A stretch of DNA of 64,000 nucleotides from Thauera sp. 2A1 (GTDB lineage: Bacteria > Pseudomonadota > Gammaproteobacteria > Burkholderiales > Rhodocyclaceae), in NCBI RefSeq assembly GCF_009469595.2, contig NZ_SSXV01000001.1:1-64000 (forward strand). Direction: 5' to 3'. A program made the position numbers and the translations under genes. Every line of letters begins with the position of its first letter. The stretch's first letter is position 1. This document shows positions 43,829 through 55,249 of this stretch, one piece after another. The notes under the pieces are model-generated. The model was not told the origin of the DNA and did no database searches. It saw only the letters and a program-made list of their open reading frames with translations.

Positions 43829-44467
43829 ATGAGTCTAGGCCTTGTAGGGCGCAAGGTCGGCATGACTCGCATCTTTGCCGAGGATGGCAGTTCCATCCCG
43901 GTGACGGTGCTTGACGTGTCCGACAATCGCGTGTCCCAGATCAAGACGCCTGATACCGACGGTTACTCCGCGGTTCAGGTGGCATTCGGCAAGCGCCGTG
44001 CCAGCCGTATCACCAAGCCAGTGGCGGGTCATCTTGCCAAGGCGGCGGTTGAGCCGGCGCGCGGCCTGAAGGAATTCCGCGTCGATGCCGAACAGCTCGC
44101 TTCGCTGAAGGCGGGCGATGTCGTCGGCGCCGACCTGTTCCAGGTTGGCCAAAAGGTTGACGTGACCGGTGTCACCATCGGCAAGGGCTTTTCGGGTCCG
44201 ATCAAGCGTCACAACTTCTCGTCGAACCGTGCCTCGCACGGTAACTCGATTTCCCATAACTCCCCGGGCTCCATCGGCATGGCGCAGGACCCGGGTCGAG
44301 TGTTCCCGGGTAAGCGCATGGCCGGCCAGTACGGCAACGTGCAGCGCACCACCTTGGGGCTGGAAATCGTTCGTGTTGATTCCGAGCGTCAGTTGCTGCT
44401 GGTCAAGGGTGCGGTGCCGGGGTCCAAGGGTGGCGACGTCGTCGTGCGTCCTGCGATCAAGGCGTAA
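43829..44467 (+). CDS. rplC: 50S ribosomal protein L3
   Basis: This 212-residue protein binds 23S rRNA near the peptidyl-transferase entrance. It begins [14 protein letters not shown]. The extended loop [22 protein letters not shown] contains the Gln that PrmB methylates in E. coli. The ribosome site TTCAGGAGAAAAAA is strong. rplD follows after 14 bases. Confidence 0.98.
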   Translation: MSLGLVGRKVGMTRIFAEDGSSIPVTVLDVSDNRVSQIKTPDTDGYSAVQVAFGKRRASRITKPVAGHLAKAAVEPARGLKEFRVDAEQLASLKAGDVVGADLFQVGQKVDVTGVTIGKGFSGPIKRHNFSSNRASHGNSISHNSPGSIGMAQDPGRVFPGKRMAGQYGNVQRTTLGLEIVRVDSERQLLLVKGAVPGSKGGDVVVRPAIKA

Positions 44468-44481
44468 GGAGCTAGCCCGCA

Positions 44482-45102
44482 ATGGAACTCAAACTGTTGA
44501 ATGATCAGGGTCAGGCCGCGTCGACGCTGCAGGCGTCGGATGCGCTGTTTGGCCGTGAGTACAACGAAGCGCTCGTGCATCAGGTCGTGACCGCCTACAT
44601 GGCGAACGCGCGTTCGGGCAATCGCAAGCAGAAGGGCCGTTCGGAGATCGCGAAGTCGACGCGAAAGCCGTTCCGCCAGAAGGGTACGGGCAACGCGCGT
44701 GCCGGTATGGCGTCGAGCCCGCTGTGGCGCGGGGGTGGCAAGATCTTCCCGAACACGCCTGACGAGAACTTCTCGCAAAAGGTGAACCGCAAGATGTATC
44801 GCGCTGGCGTTGCGGCCATCCTGTCGCAACTGGCGCGTGAAGATCGTCTCGCCGTCGTGGATAGCTTCAGCATCGAGGCGCCGAAGACTCGGCTGCTGTC
44901 GCAAAAGCTGAAGGGCATGGGTCTGGATTCCGTTCTGGTCATCACTGATCAGATCGACGAGAACCTGTTCCTGTCCTCGCGCAATCTGCACCAGGTGCTG
45001 GTGCTCGAGGTTCAGGAGGCCGATCCGGTGTCGCTGGTTCGCTTCCCGAAGGTGATCGTCACCAAGGGTGCGCTGGCGAAGATGGAGGAAGTGTGGCAAT
45101 GA
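44482..45102 (+). CDS. rplD: 50S ribosomal protein L4
   Basis: This 206-residue protein lines the peptide exit tunnel and, in E. coli, represses the S10 operon. The tunnel loop contains [32 protein letters not shown] precedes the ATG. Its stop overlaps the rplW start as ATGA. Confidence 0.98.
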   Translation: MELKLLNDQGQAASTLQASDALFGREYNEALVHQVVTAYMANARSGNRKQKGRSEIAKSTRKPFRQKGTGNARAGMASSPLWRGGGKIFPNTPDENFSQKVNRKMYRAGVAAILSQLAREDRLAVVDSFSIEAPKTRLLSQKLKGMGLDSVLVITDQIDENLFLSSRNLHQVLVLEVQEADPVSLVRFPKVIVTKGALAKMEEVWQ

Positions 45103-45404
45103 GCGCGATCAGTCAGGAACGTCTGCTGCAGGTGCTGCTCGCCCCGCAGGTTTCGGAGAAGGCGACCTATATCGCCGACAAGAACGAGCAGGTGGTGTTC
45201 AAGGTGGCCGCCGATGCGACCAAGCCTGAAGTGAAGGCTGCCGTCGAGCAGCTCTTCAAGGTGCAGGTCGAGTCGGTGAACGTTGCCAACGTCAAGGGTA
45301 AGTCCAAGCGTTTCGGCGGCATGATGGGTCGCCGCAAGAACTGGAAGAAGGCTTTCGTCTGCCTGAAGCCCGGCCAGGAAATCAACTTTGCGGCTGGGGA
45401 GTGA
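45099..45404 (+). CDS. rplW: 50S ribosomal protein L23
   Basis: This 101-residue exit-tunnel protein is the docking site of trigger factor and SRP. It has [11 protein letters not shown] at the start and [21 protein letters not shown] in the C-terminal half. The ATG at 45099 overlaps the rplD stop and has GGAGGA upstream; a GTG at 45093 is less likely. Confidence 0.97.
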   Translation: MSAISQERLLQVLLAPQVSEKATYIADKNEQVVFKVAADATKPEVKAAVEQLFKVQVESVNVANVKGKSKRFGGMMGRRKNWKKAFVCLKPGQEINFAAGE

Positions 45405-45410
45405 TAAGTC

Positions 45411-46238
45411 ATGGCACTGGTAAAACTCAAGCCTACCTCCGCCGGCCGTCGTGGCATGGTGAAGGTCGTCAACCCGGATCTGCACAAGGGTCGTCCCTTT
45501 GCGGGCCTGGTTGAGAAGCAAACCAAGAATGCGGGTCGCAACAACAACGGCCGCATCACGATGCGTCACCAGGGTGGTGGCCACAAGCAGCACTATCGCA
45601 TGGTCGATTTCCGTCGCAACAAGGACGGTATCCCGGCAAAGGTCGAGCGGATCGAGTATGACCCGAACCGTTCGGCTCACATCGCGCTGCTGTGCTACGC
45701 CGACGGTGAACGTCGCTACATCATCGCGCCGCGCGGCGTGGAAGTCGGTCAGCAGCTCATGAGCGGTCCCGAGGCGCCGATCCGCGCCGGTAATGCGCTG
45801 CCGATCCGCAACATCCCGGTGGGTTCGACCATTCATTGCATCGAGATGACCCCGGGCAAGGGCGCGCAGATTGCACGCGCCGCCGGTACGTCGGTTCAAC
45901 TGCTTGCGCGTGAGGGTGTGTATGCCCAGCTCCGCCTGCGGTCCGGCGAGATTCGTCGCGTGCACGTCGAGTGCCGCGCGACCATCGGCGAAGTGGGCAA
46001 CGAGGAGCACAGCCTGCGCAAGATCGGCAAGGCGGGTGCGAACCGCTGGCGCGGTATCCGCCCGACGGTCCGTGGTGTGGCGATGAACCCGGTCGATCAC
46101 CCGCATGGTGGTGGCGAGGGTCGCACCGGCGAGGCACGTGAGCCTGTGAGCCCGTGGGGCACGCCGGCCAAGGGTTATCGTACGCGCAGCAACAAGCGCA
46201 CCGATAACATGATCGTGCAGCGTCGTCACAAGCGTTAA
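45411..46238 (+). CDS. rplB: 50S ribosomal protein L2
   Basis: This 275-residue protein is needed for subunit joining and lies near the peptidyl-transferase centre. It has [17 protein letters not shown]. The conserved C-terminal segment [17 protein letters not shown] carries the functionally important His. It lies 6 bases after rplW. Confidence 0.98.
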   Translation: MALVKLKPTSAGRRGMVKVVNPDLHKGRPFAGLVEKQTKNAGRNNNGRITMRHQGGGHKQHYRMVDFRRNKDGIPAKVERIEYDPNRSAHIALLCYADGERRYIIAPRGVEVGQQLMSGPEAPIRAGNALPIRNIPVGSTIHCIEMTPGKGAQIARAAGTSVQLLAREGVYAQLRLRSGEIRRVHVECRATIGEVGNEEHSLRKIGKAGANRWRGIRPTVRGVAMNPVDHPHGGGEGRTGEAREPVSPWGTPAKGYRTRSNKRTDNMIVQRRHKR

Positions 46239-46248
46239 GGGGTAACAG

Positions 46249-46524
46249 ATGGCACGTTCTATCAAGAAAGGCCCGTTCGTCGACGCGCACCTCCTGAAGA
46301 GGATCGACGCGGCCCGGGCAAGCAACGACAAGCGCCCGATCAAGACCTGGTCGCGTCGTTCCACTGTCCTGCCGGATTTTGTCGGCCTGACGATCGCCGT
46401 TCACAACGGCAAGCAGCACATCCCGGTGTACGTCACCGAAAACATGGTCGGCCACAAGCTGGGCGAGTTCGCGCTGACGCGTACCTTCAAGGGTCACGCC
46501 GCGAGCAAGAAGGCCAAGCGTTAA
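46249..46524 (+). CDS. rpsS: 30S ribosomal protein S19
   Basis: This 91-residue 30S head protein pairs with S13. It starts [11 protein letters not shown] and has the signature [14 protein letters not shown]. The ribosome site GGGGTAACAG overlaps the end of rplB. rplV begins 9 bases downstream. Confidence 0.98.
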   Translation: MARSIKKGPFVDAHLLKRIDAARASNDKRPIKTWSRRSTVLPDFVGLTIAVHNGKQHIPVYVTENMVGHKLGEFALTRTFKGHAASKKAKR

Positions 46525-46533
46525 GAGGACAAC

Positions 46534-46863
46534 ATGGAAACCAAAGCAATTCTCCGTGGTGTTCGCCTGTCGGCCCAGAAGGGCCGTCTGGTGGCCGACC
46601 TCGTGCGCGGCAAGCCGGTCGAGCAGGCGCTCAACATCCTGACGTTCTCGCCGAAGAAGGGCGCGCAGATCATCCGCAAGGTGCTGCTGTCCGCGATCGC
46701 GAACGCCGAGCACAACGATGGCGCTGATATCGACGCGCTGAAGGTGAAGACCATTCACGTCGAAGAAGGCATGACGCTCAAGCGCTTCACCGCGCGTGCG
46801 AAGGGTCGCGGCAACCGCATCCTCAAGCCGACCTGCCACGTTTATCTGACGGTTGGCGAGTAA
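46534..46863 (+). CDS. rplV: 50S ribosomal protein L22
   Basis: This 109-residue tunnel-constriction protein has [16 protein letters not shown] near the start. The beta-hairpin [15 protein letters not shown] reaches the exit tunnel; macrolide resistance maps here in other bacteria, and nothing unusual is seen. AAGAGGACAAC precedes the ATG. Confidence 0.98.
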   Translation: METKAILRGVRLSAQKGRLVADLVRGKPVEQALNILTFSPKKGAQIIRKVLLSAIANAEHNDGADIDALKVKTIHVEEGMTLKRFTARAKGRGNRILKPTCHVYLTVGE

Positions 46864-46872
46864 GGAGTAGAT

Positions 46873-47643
46873 ATGGGTCAGAAAATTCATCCGACCGGCT
46901 TCCGGCTCGCCGTCACGCGTGACTGGGCTTCCCGCTGGTTCGCCTCGAGCCACGATTTCGCTGGCATGCTGCATGAGGACCTGAAGGTCCGTGACTATCT
47001 GAAGAAGCGCCTCGCGCACGCTTCGGTGGGTCGTGTGGTGATCGAGCGCCCGGCCAAGAATGCCCGTGTGACGCTGTACAGCGCTCGCCCCGGTGTGGTC
47101 ATCGGCAAGAAGGGCGAGGATATCGAGGCGCTCAAGCGCGATCTGCAGAAGATCGTCGGCGTCCCGGTTCACGTCAACATCGAGGAAGTGCGCAAGCCGG
47201 AAATCGACGCCAAGCTGATCGCCGACTCGATCGCCCAGCAGCTCGAGAAGCGCATCATGTTCCGTCGTGCAATGAAGCGTGCGATGCAGAATGCGATGCG
47301 TCTGGGCGCGCAGGGCATCAAGATCATGAGTTCGGGCCGCCTCAATGGTGCCGAGATCGCGCGTACCGAGTGGTATCGCGAAGGTCGCGTGCCGCTGCAC
47401 ACGCTGCGCGCGAACATCGATTACGGCGTCTCGGAGGCGAAGACGACGTACGGCATCATCGGTATCAAGGTGTGGGTGTTCAAGGGCGAGATGCTCGGCC
47501 GCAACGAGCAACCCGTGGCTGCCGAACCTGAGGCCGACAACCGCCGTGGTCGCCGTGGTGCGCCGCGCGACGGTGAAGGCCGCCCCGGTCGCCGTCCGGC
47601 CCGGCGCGGCGAAGGCCGGCAAGAAGAAAGCAGGAGTGAATGA
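46873..47643 (+). CDS. rpsC: 30S ribosomal protein S3
   Basis: This 256-residue mRNA-entry protein has an N-terminal KH domain with [10 protein letters not shown] near 75-84 and a C-terminal S3 domain ending W-V-F-K-G-E. It is ~23 residues longer than E. coli S3. The extra tail is Arg/Gly-rich ([18 protein letters not shown]), as in other betaproteobacteria. Its stop overlaps the rplP start by one base. Confidence 0.96.
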   Translation: MGQKIHPTGFRLAVTRDWASRWFASSHDFAGMLHEDLKVRDYLKKRLAHASVGRVVIERPAKNARVTLYSARPGVVIGKKGEDIEALKRDLQKIVGVPVHVNIEEVRKPEIDAKLIADSIAQQLEKRIMFRRAMKRAMQNAMRLGAQGIKIMSSGRLNGAEIARTEWYREGRVPLHTLRANIDYGVSEAKTTYGIIGIKVWVFKGEMLGRNEQPVAAEPEADNRRGRRGAPRDGEGRPGRRPARRGEGRQEESRSE

Positions 47644-48059
47644 TGCTGCAGCCGACTAGAAGGAAGTATCGTAAGGAGCAGAAGGGCCGCAACACCGGCG
47701 TGGCAACGCGTGGTGCGAAGGTCAGCTTCGGCGAGTACGGTCTGAAGGCCATCGGTCGGGGTCGCCTGACCGCGCGTCAGATCGAATCGGCGCGTCGCGC
47801 GATGACCCGTCACATCAAGCGTGGCGGTCGCATCTGGATCCGCATTTTCCCGGACAAGCCCGTTTCGAAGAAGCCGGCTGAAGTCCGGATGGGTAACGGC
47901 AAGGGTAACCCGGAGTACTGGGTCGCCGAGATCCAGCCGGGCAAGGTGCTCTACGAGATGGACGGCGTCGACGAAGCGCTGGCCCGTGAGGCCTTCCGCC
48001 TCGCCGCTGCAAAGCTGCCGATCGAGACCGTGTTCGTCACCCGCATGATTGGGGCTTGA
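47643..48059 (+). CDS. rplP: 50S ribosomal protein L16
   Basis: This 138-residue protein lies at the A site and central protuberance. It starts [16 protein letters not shown], the family N terminus, so the second of two adjacent ATGs (47643) is chosen; AGGAGTGA gives good spacing to it. Arg81, the hydroxylation target in E. coli, falls in the conserved R-M-G-N-G-K-G segment. Confidence 0.97.
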   Translation: MLQPTRRKYRKEQKGRNTGVATRGAKVSFGEYGLKAIGRGRLTARQIESARRAMTRHIKRGGRIWIRIFPDKPVSKKPAEVRMGNGKGNPEYWVAEIQPGKVLYEMDGVDEALAREAFRLAAAKLPIETVFVTRMIGA

Positions 48060-48061
48060 GA

Positions 48062-48256
48062 ATGAAAGCGAGTGAACTCCGCGCGAAGAGCGCAAGTGAA
48101 TTGAACCAGGAGTTGCTCGAGCTGCTGAAGGCGCAGTTTTCCCTGCGCATGCAACATGCAACTCAGCAACTCGGCAACACGAGTCAGATCGGAAAGGTGC
48201 GCCGCGACATCGCTCGCGTTCGTACCGTCCTGCGCGAGAAGGCGGGTCAGCAATGA
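48062..48256 (+). CDS. rpmC: 50S ribosomal protein L29
   Basis: This 64-residue helical exit-site protein has M-K-A-S-E-L-R and [17 protein letters not shown] in the first half. It starts 2 bases after rplP. Its stop overlaps the rpsQ start as ATGA, so both are coupled. Confidence 0.97.
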   Translation: MKASELRAKSASELNQELLELLKAQFSLRMQHATQQLGNTSQIGKVRRDIARVRTVLREKAGQQ

Positions 48257-48522
48257 GCGAGCAAGTTGAAAAGGTTCGCCGCGCCCTGGTCGGGCGAGTG
48301 GTGAGCGACAAGATGCAGAAGACGGTGACCGTTCTGGTCGAAAGCCGGGTCAAGCACCCGCTTTACGGCAAGATCATCACCCGCTCTGCGAAGTACCATG
48401 CGCATGTCGAAGACGGCGGTGTTGGCGAAGGCGATCTGGTCGAGATCGAAGAGTGCCGTCCGATTTCGCGCACCAAGACTTGGCGTGTCGCCAAGGTGCT
48501 CGAAAAGGCACGCGTGATCTGA
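48253..48522 (+). CDS. rpsQ: 30S ribosomal protein S17
   Basis: This 89-residue OB-fold primary rRNA-binding protein has [16 protein letters not shown] and [11 protein letters not shown]. It is the last gene before a 151-base gap holding the spc-type promoter, so it probably closes the S10 transcription unit. Confidence 0.98.
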   Translation: MSEQVEKVRRALVGRVVSDKMQKTVTVLVESRVKHPLYGKIITRSAKYHAHVEDGGVGEGDLVEIEECRPISRTKTWRVAKVLEKARVI

Positions 48523-48554
48523 GTCAGCGAGCAATCGTTTTTTCGTGAAACAGC

Positions 48555-48583
48555 TTGGCGCCTCCGCGTCAGGCTGTTATACT
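48555..48583 (+). promoter_or_regulatory. spc operon promoter upstream of rplN
   Basis: TTGGCG (48555-48560) and TATACT (48578-48583) are 17 bases apart, with an extended -10 TG at 48575-48576. The element lies in the only long gap of the S10-spc region, 91 bases before the rplN start. E. coli has its spc promoter at the same place. Confidence 0.75.
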
Positions 48584-48673
48584 TTTCGTTTCTTGCTCCG
48601 GTGCTCGCTGGGGCATCCTGCCCTGACGGGTTCCAAGACTGACCGCGATGCGGGAGAAGTTGGAGATAAATTC

Positions 48674-49042
48674 ATGATTCAAATGCAGTCCAGGCTGGAC
48701 GTGGCCGACAACACCGGCGCGCGCTCGGTGATGTGCATCAAGGTCCTGGGTGGGTCCAAGCGTCGGTACGCCGGCATTGGCGACATCATCAAGGTTTCCG
48801 TGAAGGATGCTGCACCGCGCGGTCGTGTCAAGAAGGGTGATGTCTATAACGCCGTGGTGGTGCGTACCGCCAAGGGTGTTCGCCGTCCCGACGGTTCGCT
48901 GGTCAAGTTTGACAACAATGCGGCCGTGCTTCTCAACAACAAACTCGAGCCGATCGGTACCCGTATCTTCGGGCCGGTGACCCGCGAGCTGCGTACCGAG
49001 CGATTCATGAAGATCGTCTCGCTCGCGCCCGAAGTGCTCTGA
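48674..49042 (+). CDS. rplN: 50S ribosomal protein L14
   Basis: This 122-residue protein at the subunit interface begins [16 protein letters not shown], the family N terminus, which fixes the ATG at 48674; GGAGATAAATTC is the ribosome site. Upstream in-frame codons to 48545 run through the promoter region and are not coding. It is the first gene of the spc operon. Confidence 0.98.
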   Translation: MIQMQSRLDVADNTGARSVMCIKVLGGSKRRYAGIGDIIKVSVKDAAPRGRVKKGDVYNAVVVRTAKGVRRPDGSLVKFDNNAAVLLNNKLEPIGTRIFGPVTRELRTERFMKIVSLAPEVL

Positions 49043-49054
49043 GGAGTCGAGCAG

Positions 49055-49372
49055 ATGAACAAGATCCGCAAGGGTGACGAGGTTGTGGTGCTGACGGGCA
49101 AGGATCGCGGTCGTCGCGGCACCGTCGTGCGCCGCGTCGATGACGATCTGGTCGTCGTCGAGGGTGTGAATCGGGTGAAGAAGCATGTCCGCCCGAATCC
49201 GCTCAAGGGTGAAGTGGGCGGCATCGTCGAGAAAGAGATGCCGATCCAGGTTTCGAATGTCGCGCTGTTCAATCCGGCGACGCAGAAGGCTGATCGCGTC
49301 GGGATCAAGGTGCTTGAGGATGGCCGCAAGGTTCGCTTCTTCAAGTCGAACGGCGAGCTGGTGAACGCCTAA
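49055..49372 (+). CDS. rplX: 50S ribosomal protein L24
   Basis: This 105-residue assembly-initiator protein has a KOW motif ([17 protein letters not shown]) at the N terminus. GAGGAGTCGAGCAG precedes the ATG. It is followed by rplE after 9 bases. Confidence 0.98.
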   Translation: MNKIRKGDEVVVLTGKDRGRRGTVVRRVDDDLVVVEGVNRVKKHVRPNPLKGEVGGIVEKEMPIQVSNVALFNPATQKADRVGIKVLEDGRKVRFFKSNGELVNA

Positions 49373-49381
49373 GGAGTGACG

Positions 49382-49921
49382 ATGGCTCGCTTGCAACAGT
49401 TTTACAAGGACACCGTCGCGCCTGAGCTGCAGAAGCGTTTCGGTTACAAGTCCGTGATGGAAGTGCCGCGCATCACCAAGATCACGCTGAACATGGGTGT
49501 GGGTGAGGCGGTCGGTGACAAGAAAGTGCTTGAGAACGCGCTCGGCGACATGACCAAGATCGCGGGTCAGAAGCCGGTGACGACGAAGGCGCGCAAATCG
49601 ATTGCGGGTTTCAAGATTCGTGAAGGTTACCCGATTGGCTGCATGGTGACCCTGCGTGGTCCGCGCATGTTCGAATTCCTCGATCGTCTCGTCACGATCG
49701 CCCTGCCGCGCGTGCGCGACTTCCGTGGCATCGGTGCGAAGGGCTTTGACGGACGTGGGAATTACAACCTCGGCGTGAAGGAACAGATCATCTTTCCCGA
49801 AATCGAGTACGACAAGATCGATGCGCTGCGCGGCATGAACATCAGCATCACGACCACGGCGAAGACCGACGAGGAAGCGCGTGCGCTGCTCGGCGCGTTC
49901 AAGTTCCCGTTCAAGAATTGA
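49382..49921 (+). CDS. rplE: 50S ribosomal protein L5
   Basis: This 179-residue 5S rRNA-binding protein has [16 protein letters not shown] and the loop [14 protein letters not shown], which reaches the P-site tRNA. The ATG at 49382 has AAGGAGTGACG; an in-frame codon at 49376 lies inside that site. Confidence 0.98.
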   Translation: MARLQQFYKDTVAPELQKRFGYKSVMEVPRITKITLNMGVGEAVGDKKVLENALGDMTKIAGQKPVTTKARKSIAGFKIREGYPIGCMVTLRGPRMFEFLDRLVTIALPRVRDFRGIGAKGFDGRGNYNLGVKEQIIFPEIEYDKIDALRGMNISITTTAKTDEEARALLGAFKFPFKN

Positions 49922-49928
49922 GGGTGAT

Positions 49929-50234
49929 ATGGCGAAACTGGCTCTGATCAACCGCGAAGAGAAGCGCGCCAAGCTGGTGGCGAAGTTTGCTGCCAAGCGC
50001 GCTGCGCTCGTCGCGCAGGTCAATGATAGCAAGCTGTCCGATGAGGAACGCATGGCCGCGCGCCTGACGCTGCAGCAACTGCCGCGCAATGCCAATCCGA
50101 CGCGTCAGCGCAATCGCTGCGCTCTCACCGGGCGTCCGCGTGGCGTGTTCCGCAAGTTCGGTCTGTGCCGCAACAAGCTGCGCGAAATCGCGTTCCGTGG
50201 CGAAGTGCCTGGCATGACCAAGGCGAGCTGGTAA
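49929..50234 (+). CDS. rpsN: 30S ribosomal protein S14 (long, zinc-free form)
   Basis: This 101-residue protein is the long form without the C-x-x-C zinc ribbon of the short S14. It has [12 protein letters not shown] and R-F/K-F-G-L-C-R-N near the C terminus. GAGGGTGAT precedes the ATG, which lies 7 bases after rplE. Confidence 0.97.
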   Translation: MAKLALINREEKRAKLVAKFAAKRAALVAQVNDSKLSDEERMAARLTLQQLPRNANPTRQRNRCALTGRPRGVFRKFGLCRNKLREIAFRGEVPGMTKASW

Positions 50235-50247
50235 GGAGAATCTGAAG

Positions 50248-50643
50248 ATGAGTATGTCCGATCCGATCGCCGACATGCTGACGCGCATCCGCAACGGCCA
50301 ACAGGCTCAGAAGGCAAGCGTAAGCATGCCGTCGTCGAAGCTGAAGGTCGCAATCGCGAAAGTGCTGCAGGACGAAGGTTATATCGATGGTTTCTCGGTG
50401 CGCGACGAGGCTGGCAAGGCCGCTCTCGACGTCGCCCTGAAGTATTATGCCGGCCGTCCGGTCATCGAGCGTATCGAGCGCGTCAGCCGCCCGGGGTTGC
50501 GTGTCTATAAGGGTAGCGATGACCTGCCGCGCGTGATGAACGGCCTCGGCGTTGCCATCGTGTCGACGCCGCGCGGTGTGATGACCGATCGTGCTGCCCG
50601 CGCCAGTCGTGTCGGCGGCGAAGTCATCTGCCTCGTGGCCTAA
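50248..50643 (+). CDS. rpsH: 30S ribosomal protein S8
   Basis: This 131-residue protein binds helix 21 of 16S rRNA; in E. coli it represses the spc operon at rplE. The N terminus is [16 protein letters not shown]; the ATG at 50248 is used because AAGGAG lies 9 bases upstream, while 50254 would also fit. It ends G-G-E-V-I-C-L-V-A. Confidence 0.97.
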   Translation: MSMSDPIADMLTRIRNGQQAQKASVSMPSSKLKVAIAKVLQDEGYIDGFSVRDEAGKAALDVALKYYAGRPVIERIERVSRPGLRVYKGSDDLPRVMNGLGVAIVSTPRGVMTDRAARASRVGGEVICLVA

Positions 50644-50654
50644 GGGGGGATGCA

Positions 50655-51188
50655 ATGTCTCGTGTAGCTAAGAATCCGGTTGCGATCCCCGCTGGTGTCG
50701 AGGTTTCGATTTCGGCGGCCGAGATCGCAGTGAAGGGGCCGCTGGGCACCCTGCGCCAGGCGCTGAGCGCTGCTGTGAGCGTCGAGCGTGAAGGTGATGC
50801 GCTGCTGTGCAAGGCGCGTGACGGTGCGCCCAATGCTAATGCGCTGTCCGGAACGACGCGTGCTCTGGTGAACAACATGGTCACCGGCGTCACGCAGGGT
50901 TTTCAGCGCAAGCTCAACCTGGTGGGCGTGGGTTACCGCGCTCAGGCTCAGGGTGACAAGCTGAACCTGTCGCTGGGCTTCTCGCATCCGGTGGTTCACC
51001 AGATGCCTGCCGGCGTCAAGGTGGAAACCCCGACCCAGACCGAAATCGTGATCAAGGGCATCGACAAGCAGCAAGTCGGCCAGGTCGCGGCTGAGGTTCG
51101 TGCCTACCGCGCTCCCGAACCCTACAAGGGTAAGGGCGTCCGTTACTCGGACGAGGTGGTAGTGCTCAAGGAAACCAAGAAGAAGTAA
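50655..51188 (+). CDS. rplF: 50S ribosomal protein L6
   Basis: This 177-residue two-domain protein lies near the sarcin-ricin loop. The C-terminal signature P-Y-K-G-K-G-V-R-Y follows R-A-Y-R-A-P-E. GGGGGGATGCA supplies the ribosome site. It lies 11 bases after rpsH. Confidence 0.98.
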   Translation: MSRVAKNPVAIPAGVEVSISAAEIAVKGPLGTLRQALSAAVSVEREGDALLCKARDGAPNANALSGTTRALVNNMVTGVTQGFQRKLNLVGVGYRAQAQGDKLNLSLGFSHPVVHQMPAGVKVETPTQTEIVIKGIDKQQVGQVAAEVRAYRAPEPYKGKGVRYSDEVVVLKETKKK

Positions 51189-51199
51189 GGCGGTTCGTC

Positions 51200-51553
51200 A
51201 TGAACAAGAAAGAAACTCGTCTTCGCCGTGCGCGCAAAACCCGCGCCAAGCTTGCGGAGCTCAAGGCGGTCCGCCTTGCCGTGTTCCGTTCCAACTGCCA
51301 CATCTACGCCCAGGTGATCTCGGGCTGCGGTTCGCGAGTGCTCGCTGCCGCCTCCACGCTCGAGCCCGAAGTGCGCGCGTCGGTCCCGAACGGCGGCAAC
51401 GTCGGCGCGGCGCAGGCCGTGGGCAAGCTCATCGCCGAGCGTGCGAAGGCTGCCGGCATCGAGACGGTCGCGTTCGACCGTTCCGGTTTCCTTTATCACG
51501 GTCGCGTGAAGGCGCTGGCCGAGGCCGCCCGTGAAGGCGGTCTTAAGTTCTAA
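51200..51553 (+). CDS. rplR: 50S ribosomal protein L18
   Basis: This 117-residue 5S rRNA-binding protein has a basic N terminus ([13 protein letters not shown]). [14 protein letters not shown] is the family C-terminal signature. It lies 11 bases after rplF and 12 before rpsE. Confidence 0.97.
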   Translation: MNKKETRLRRARKTRAKLAELKAVRLAVFRSNCHIYAQVISGCGSRVLAAASTLEPEVRASVPNGGNVGAAQAVGKLIAERAKAAGIETVAFDRSGFLYHGRVKALAEAAREGGLKF

Positions 51554-51565
51554 GCGAGGATTCGA

Positions 51566-52090
51566 ATGGCTAAGCAGCAAACCAAGCGCCCGCAGGCCAG
51601 CGAAGAGCGTGATGACGGCCTCCGGGAGAAGATGGTCGCGATCAACCGTGTCACCAAGGTGGTGAAGGGTGGCCGTATCCTCGGTTTTGCCGCACTGACC
51701 GTGGTCGGTGATGGCGACGGCGCCGTCGGCATGGGCAAGGGCAAGTCGCGTGAAGTTCCGGTCGCCGTGCAGAAGGCGATGGATGAGGCGCGCCGCAAGA
51801 TGCGCAAGGTGTCGCTGAAGAACGGCACCTTGCAGCACACGGTGATTGGCAAGCATGGCGCCTCGTCGGTGCTGATGCAGCCGGCGCCGAGCGGCACCGG
51901 CATCATTGCGGGCGGCCCGATGCGCGCTGTGTTCGAGGTGATGGGCGTGACCGACATCATCTGCAAGTGCATCGGTTCGTCGAACCCCTACAACGTGGTT
52001 CGCGCGACGATCAATGGCCTGATGGCGATCAACACCCCGGCGGAAATTGCTGCCAAGCGCGGCAAGTCCGTCGAAGAGATCCTGGGGTAA
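51566..52090 (+). CDS. rpsE: 30S ribosomal protein S5
   Basis: This 174-residue protein helps fidelity and mRNA unwinding. It has [17 protein letters not shown] (the spectinomycin loop region, wild type) and [13 protein letters not shown] in the second domain. rpmD begins 3 bases after its stop. Confidence 0.98.
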   Translation: MAKQQTKRPQASEERDDGLREKMVAINRVTKVVKGGRILGFAALTVVGDGDGAVGMGKGKSREVPVAVQKAMDEARRKMRKVSLKNGTLQHTVIGKHGASSVLMQPAPSGTGIIAGGPMRAVFEVMGVTDIICKCIGSSNPYNVVRATINGLMAINTPAEIAAKRGKSVEEILG

Positions 52091-52093
52091 GCG

Positions 52094-52276
52094 ATGTCCG
52101 ACAAGAAGATCAAGGTCACGCTCGTAAAGAGCGTGATCGGCACCAAGCAGTCGCACCGCGCCACGGTTCGTGGTCTGGGGCTGCGTCGACTGAACCACAC
52201 CGTTGAGCTTGCCGATACCCCCGAGGTGCGCGGCATGGTCAACAAGGTGTCCTACCTCGTGAAGTGTGAGGGTTGA
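52094..52276 (+). CDS. rpmD: 50S ribosomal protein L30
   Basis: This 60-residue protein has [28 protein letters not shown], the complete family signature. It lies between rpsE and rplO, separated from rplO by 1 base. Confidence 0.97.
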   Translation: MSDKKIKVTLVKSVIGTKQSHRATVRGLGLRRLNHTVELADTPEVRGMVNKVSYLVKCEG

Positions 52277-52277
52277 T

Positions 52278-52715
52278 ATGCGCCTGAATTCCATTAAGCC
52301 GGGTGCCGGCTCTAAGTCGACCGCCAAGCGTGTCGGCCGTGGCATCGGCAGCGGCCTGGGCAAGACCTGCGGTCGTGGCCACAAGGGGCAGAAGTCGCGT
52401 TCCGGTGGCTTCCACAAGGTCGGTTTCGAAGGCGGCCAGATGCCGCTGCAGCGTCGTCTGCCGAAGCGTGGTTTCGTCTCGCTGACGAGCGGCCGCAATG
52501 TCGAGGTGCGCCTGTCCGAACTGGCCGGGCTGCCGGTTGACGAGATCGATCTGCTGACGCTGAAGCAGGCCGGACTGGTCCCTGCGGACGCCCTTTCGGC
52601 CAAGGTGGTGCTGTCAGGCGAGCTCGGCAAGAAGGTCGCGCTCCGCGGTATCGGTGCGACGGCCGGCGCCAAGGCGGCGATCGAAGCTGCCGGCGGTTCG
52701 GTTTCGGCTGAGTAA
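52278..52715 (+). CDS. rplO: 50S ribosomal protein L15
   Basis: This 145-residue protein has a glycine-rich, extended N terminus ([22 protein letters not shown]) followed by a globular domain ending A-A-G-G-S-V-S-A-E. The ATG at 52278 begins M-R-L-N-S-I-K-P, the family start. GAGGGTTGAT is the ribosome site. Confidence 0.97.
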   Translation: MRLNSIKPGAGSKSTAKRVGRGIGSGLGKTCGRGHKGQKSRSGGFHKVGFEGGQMPLQRRLPKRGFVSLTSGRNVEVRLSELAGLPVDEIDLLTLKQAGLVPADALSAKVVLSGELGKKVALRGIGATAGAKAAIEAAGGSVSAE

Positions 52716-52727
52716 CAGGGTAAAGCT

Positions 52728-54056
<1,329 letters not shown>

Positions 54057-54059
54057 GCG

Positions 54060-54278
54060 ATGGCGAAGGAAGACGTAATCGAGATGCAGGGCGAGGTGAC
54101 CGAGAACCTCCCCAACGCAACGTTCCGGGTCCGGCTCGAGAATGGTCATGAAGTGCTTGGCCATATTTCGGGAAAAATGCGGATGCACTACATTCGCATC
54201 CTGCCTGGCGACAAGGTGACGGTGCAACTGACCCCCTACGATCTGACCAAGGGTCGGATCGTGTTCCGGACCAAGTGA
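54060..54278 (+). CDS. infA: Translation initiation factor IF-1
   Basis: This 72-residue OB-fold protein occupies the ribosomal A site during initiation. It has [15 protein letters not shown] and the S1-like G-R-I-V-F-R at the end. Betaproteobacteria often have a second, longer infA elsewhere; this is the spc-operon copy. rpmJ follows after 25 bases. Confidence 0.97.
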   Translation: MAKEDVIEMQGEVTENLPNATFRVRLENGHEVLGHISGKMRMHYIRILPGDKVTVQLTPYDLTKGRIVFRTK

Positions 54279-54303
54279 AGAATCAGAGATACAGGAGCAA
54301 AAA

Positions 54304-54417
54304 ATGAGAGTCCAGGCTTCAGTGAAGCGGATCTGCCGCAACTGCAAGATCATTCGCCGCAAGGGCGTGGTTCGCGTGATCTGCACCGATCCGCGTCACA
54401 AGCAGCGTCAGGGTTGA
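54304..54417 (+). CDS. rpmJ: 50S ribosomal protein L36 (zinc-binding form)
   Basis: This 37-residue protein begins [10 protein letters not shown] and carries the zinc-ribbon residues C-R-N-C then C-T-D-P-R-H, so it is the zinc-binding type. The ribosome site CAGGAGCAAAA is good. It is the last gene of the spc operon. The -35 box of the next promoter overlaps its stop codon. Confidence 0.96.
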   Translation: MRVQASVKRICRNCKIIRRKGVVRVICTDPRHKQRQG

Positions 54418-54442
54418 TCAAGTCGCCCTAACGCATTAAAAT
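54414..54442 (+). promoter_or_regulatory. alpha operon promoter upstream of rpsM
   Basis: TTGATC (54414-54419) and TAAAAT (54437-54442) are exactly 17 bases apart. The -10 box lies inside a 15-base palindrome CATTAAA-A-TTTAATG (54434-54448), which stands out as AT-rich in a GC-rich region. The predicted start lies about 20 bases before the rpsM ATG, so the leader is very short. Confidence 0.7.
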
Positions 54443-54470
54443 TTAATGTTTCGCATTCTGGGGTAAACGA

Positions 54471-54833
54471 ATGGCCCGTATTGCTGGGGTTAACATTCCC
54501 AATCACAAGCATGCCGAGATCGCGCTGACCGCCATCTATGGGATCGGCCGTTCGCGTGCTCAGCGGATCTGCGACGCCGCCGGTGTCGCGCGTTCGGTCA
54601 AGATGAAGGATCTGACCGAGTCGGATATGGAAAAACTTCGTGACGAGGTCGGCCGCTTCGTGGTCGAGGGCGACCTGCGTCGTGAAGTCACGATGAACAT
54701 CAAGCGGCTGATGGACCTGGGTTGCTATCGTGGTGTTCGTCATCGTCGTGGTCTGCCGCTGCGCGGGCAACGCACCCGCACGAATGCGCGTACCCGCAAG
54801 GGCCCGCGCAAGGCGATCGCCGGCAAGAAGTGA
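54471..54833 (+). CDS. rpsM: 30S ribosomal protein S13
   Basis: This 120-residue 30S head protein contacts P-site tRNA. It has A-R-I-A-G-V-N-I-P and the basic C terminus [18 protein letters not shown]. It is the first gene of the alpha operon (rpsM-rpsK-rpsD-rpoA-rplQ). Confidence 0.98.
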   Translation: MARIAGVNIPNHKHAEIALTAIYGIGRSRAQRICDAAGVARSVKMKDLTESDMEKLRDEVGRFVVEGDLRREVTMNIKRLMDLGCYRGVRHRRGLPLRGQRTRTNARTRKGPRKAIAGKK

Positions 54834-54845
54834 TAGGAACCGATA

Positions 54846-55235
54846 ATGGCAAAGACTGGTACTAAGGTTCGTAAGAAGGTCAAGAAGAACGTCGCCGAAG
54901 GTATTGCGCACGTTCACGCGAGCTTCAATAACACGATCATCACGATCACCGACCGTCAGGGCAACGCGCTGTCCTGGGCGACCTCGGGTGGAGCGGGCTT
55001 CAAGGGCTCGCGCAAGAGCACGCCGTTCGCCGCACAGGTTGCAGCCGAGGCGGCGGGCAAGGTTGCACAGGAGTGTGGCGTCAAGAACCTCGAGGTTCGC
55101 ATCAAGGGCCCTGGTCCGGGTCGCGAGTCCGCGGTGCGCGCGCTCAATGCGCTGGGGATCAAGATTTCCAGCATCACGGACATCACCCCCATCCCGCACA
55201 ACGGCTGCCGTCCGCCGAAGAAGCGTCGTATCTGA
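54846..55235 (+). CDS. rpsK: 30S ribosomal protein S11
   Basis: This 129-residue platform protein binds mRNA near the E site. It has [16 protein letters not shown] and the C-terminal signature [17 protein letters not shown]. It lies 12 bases after rpsM. Confidence 0.98.
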   Translation: MAKTGTKVRKKVKKNVAEGIAHVHASFNNTIITITDRQGNALSWATSGGAGFKGSRKSTPFAAQVAAEAAGKVAQECGVKNLEVRIKGPGPGRESAVRALNALGIKISSITDITPIPHNGCRPPKKRRI

Positions 55236-55249
55236 CAAGGAGTTGAAAC

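Noticed and set aside
47345..47659. Possible frameshift at the end of rpsC, because the +1 frame ends in a plausible K-A-G-K-K-K-A-type tail
   Set aside because: The assigned frame is open to a normal stop coupled to rplP, and Arg/Gly-rich S3 tails are common in betaproteobacteria.
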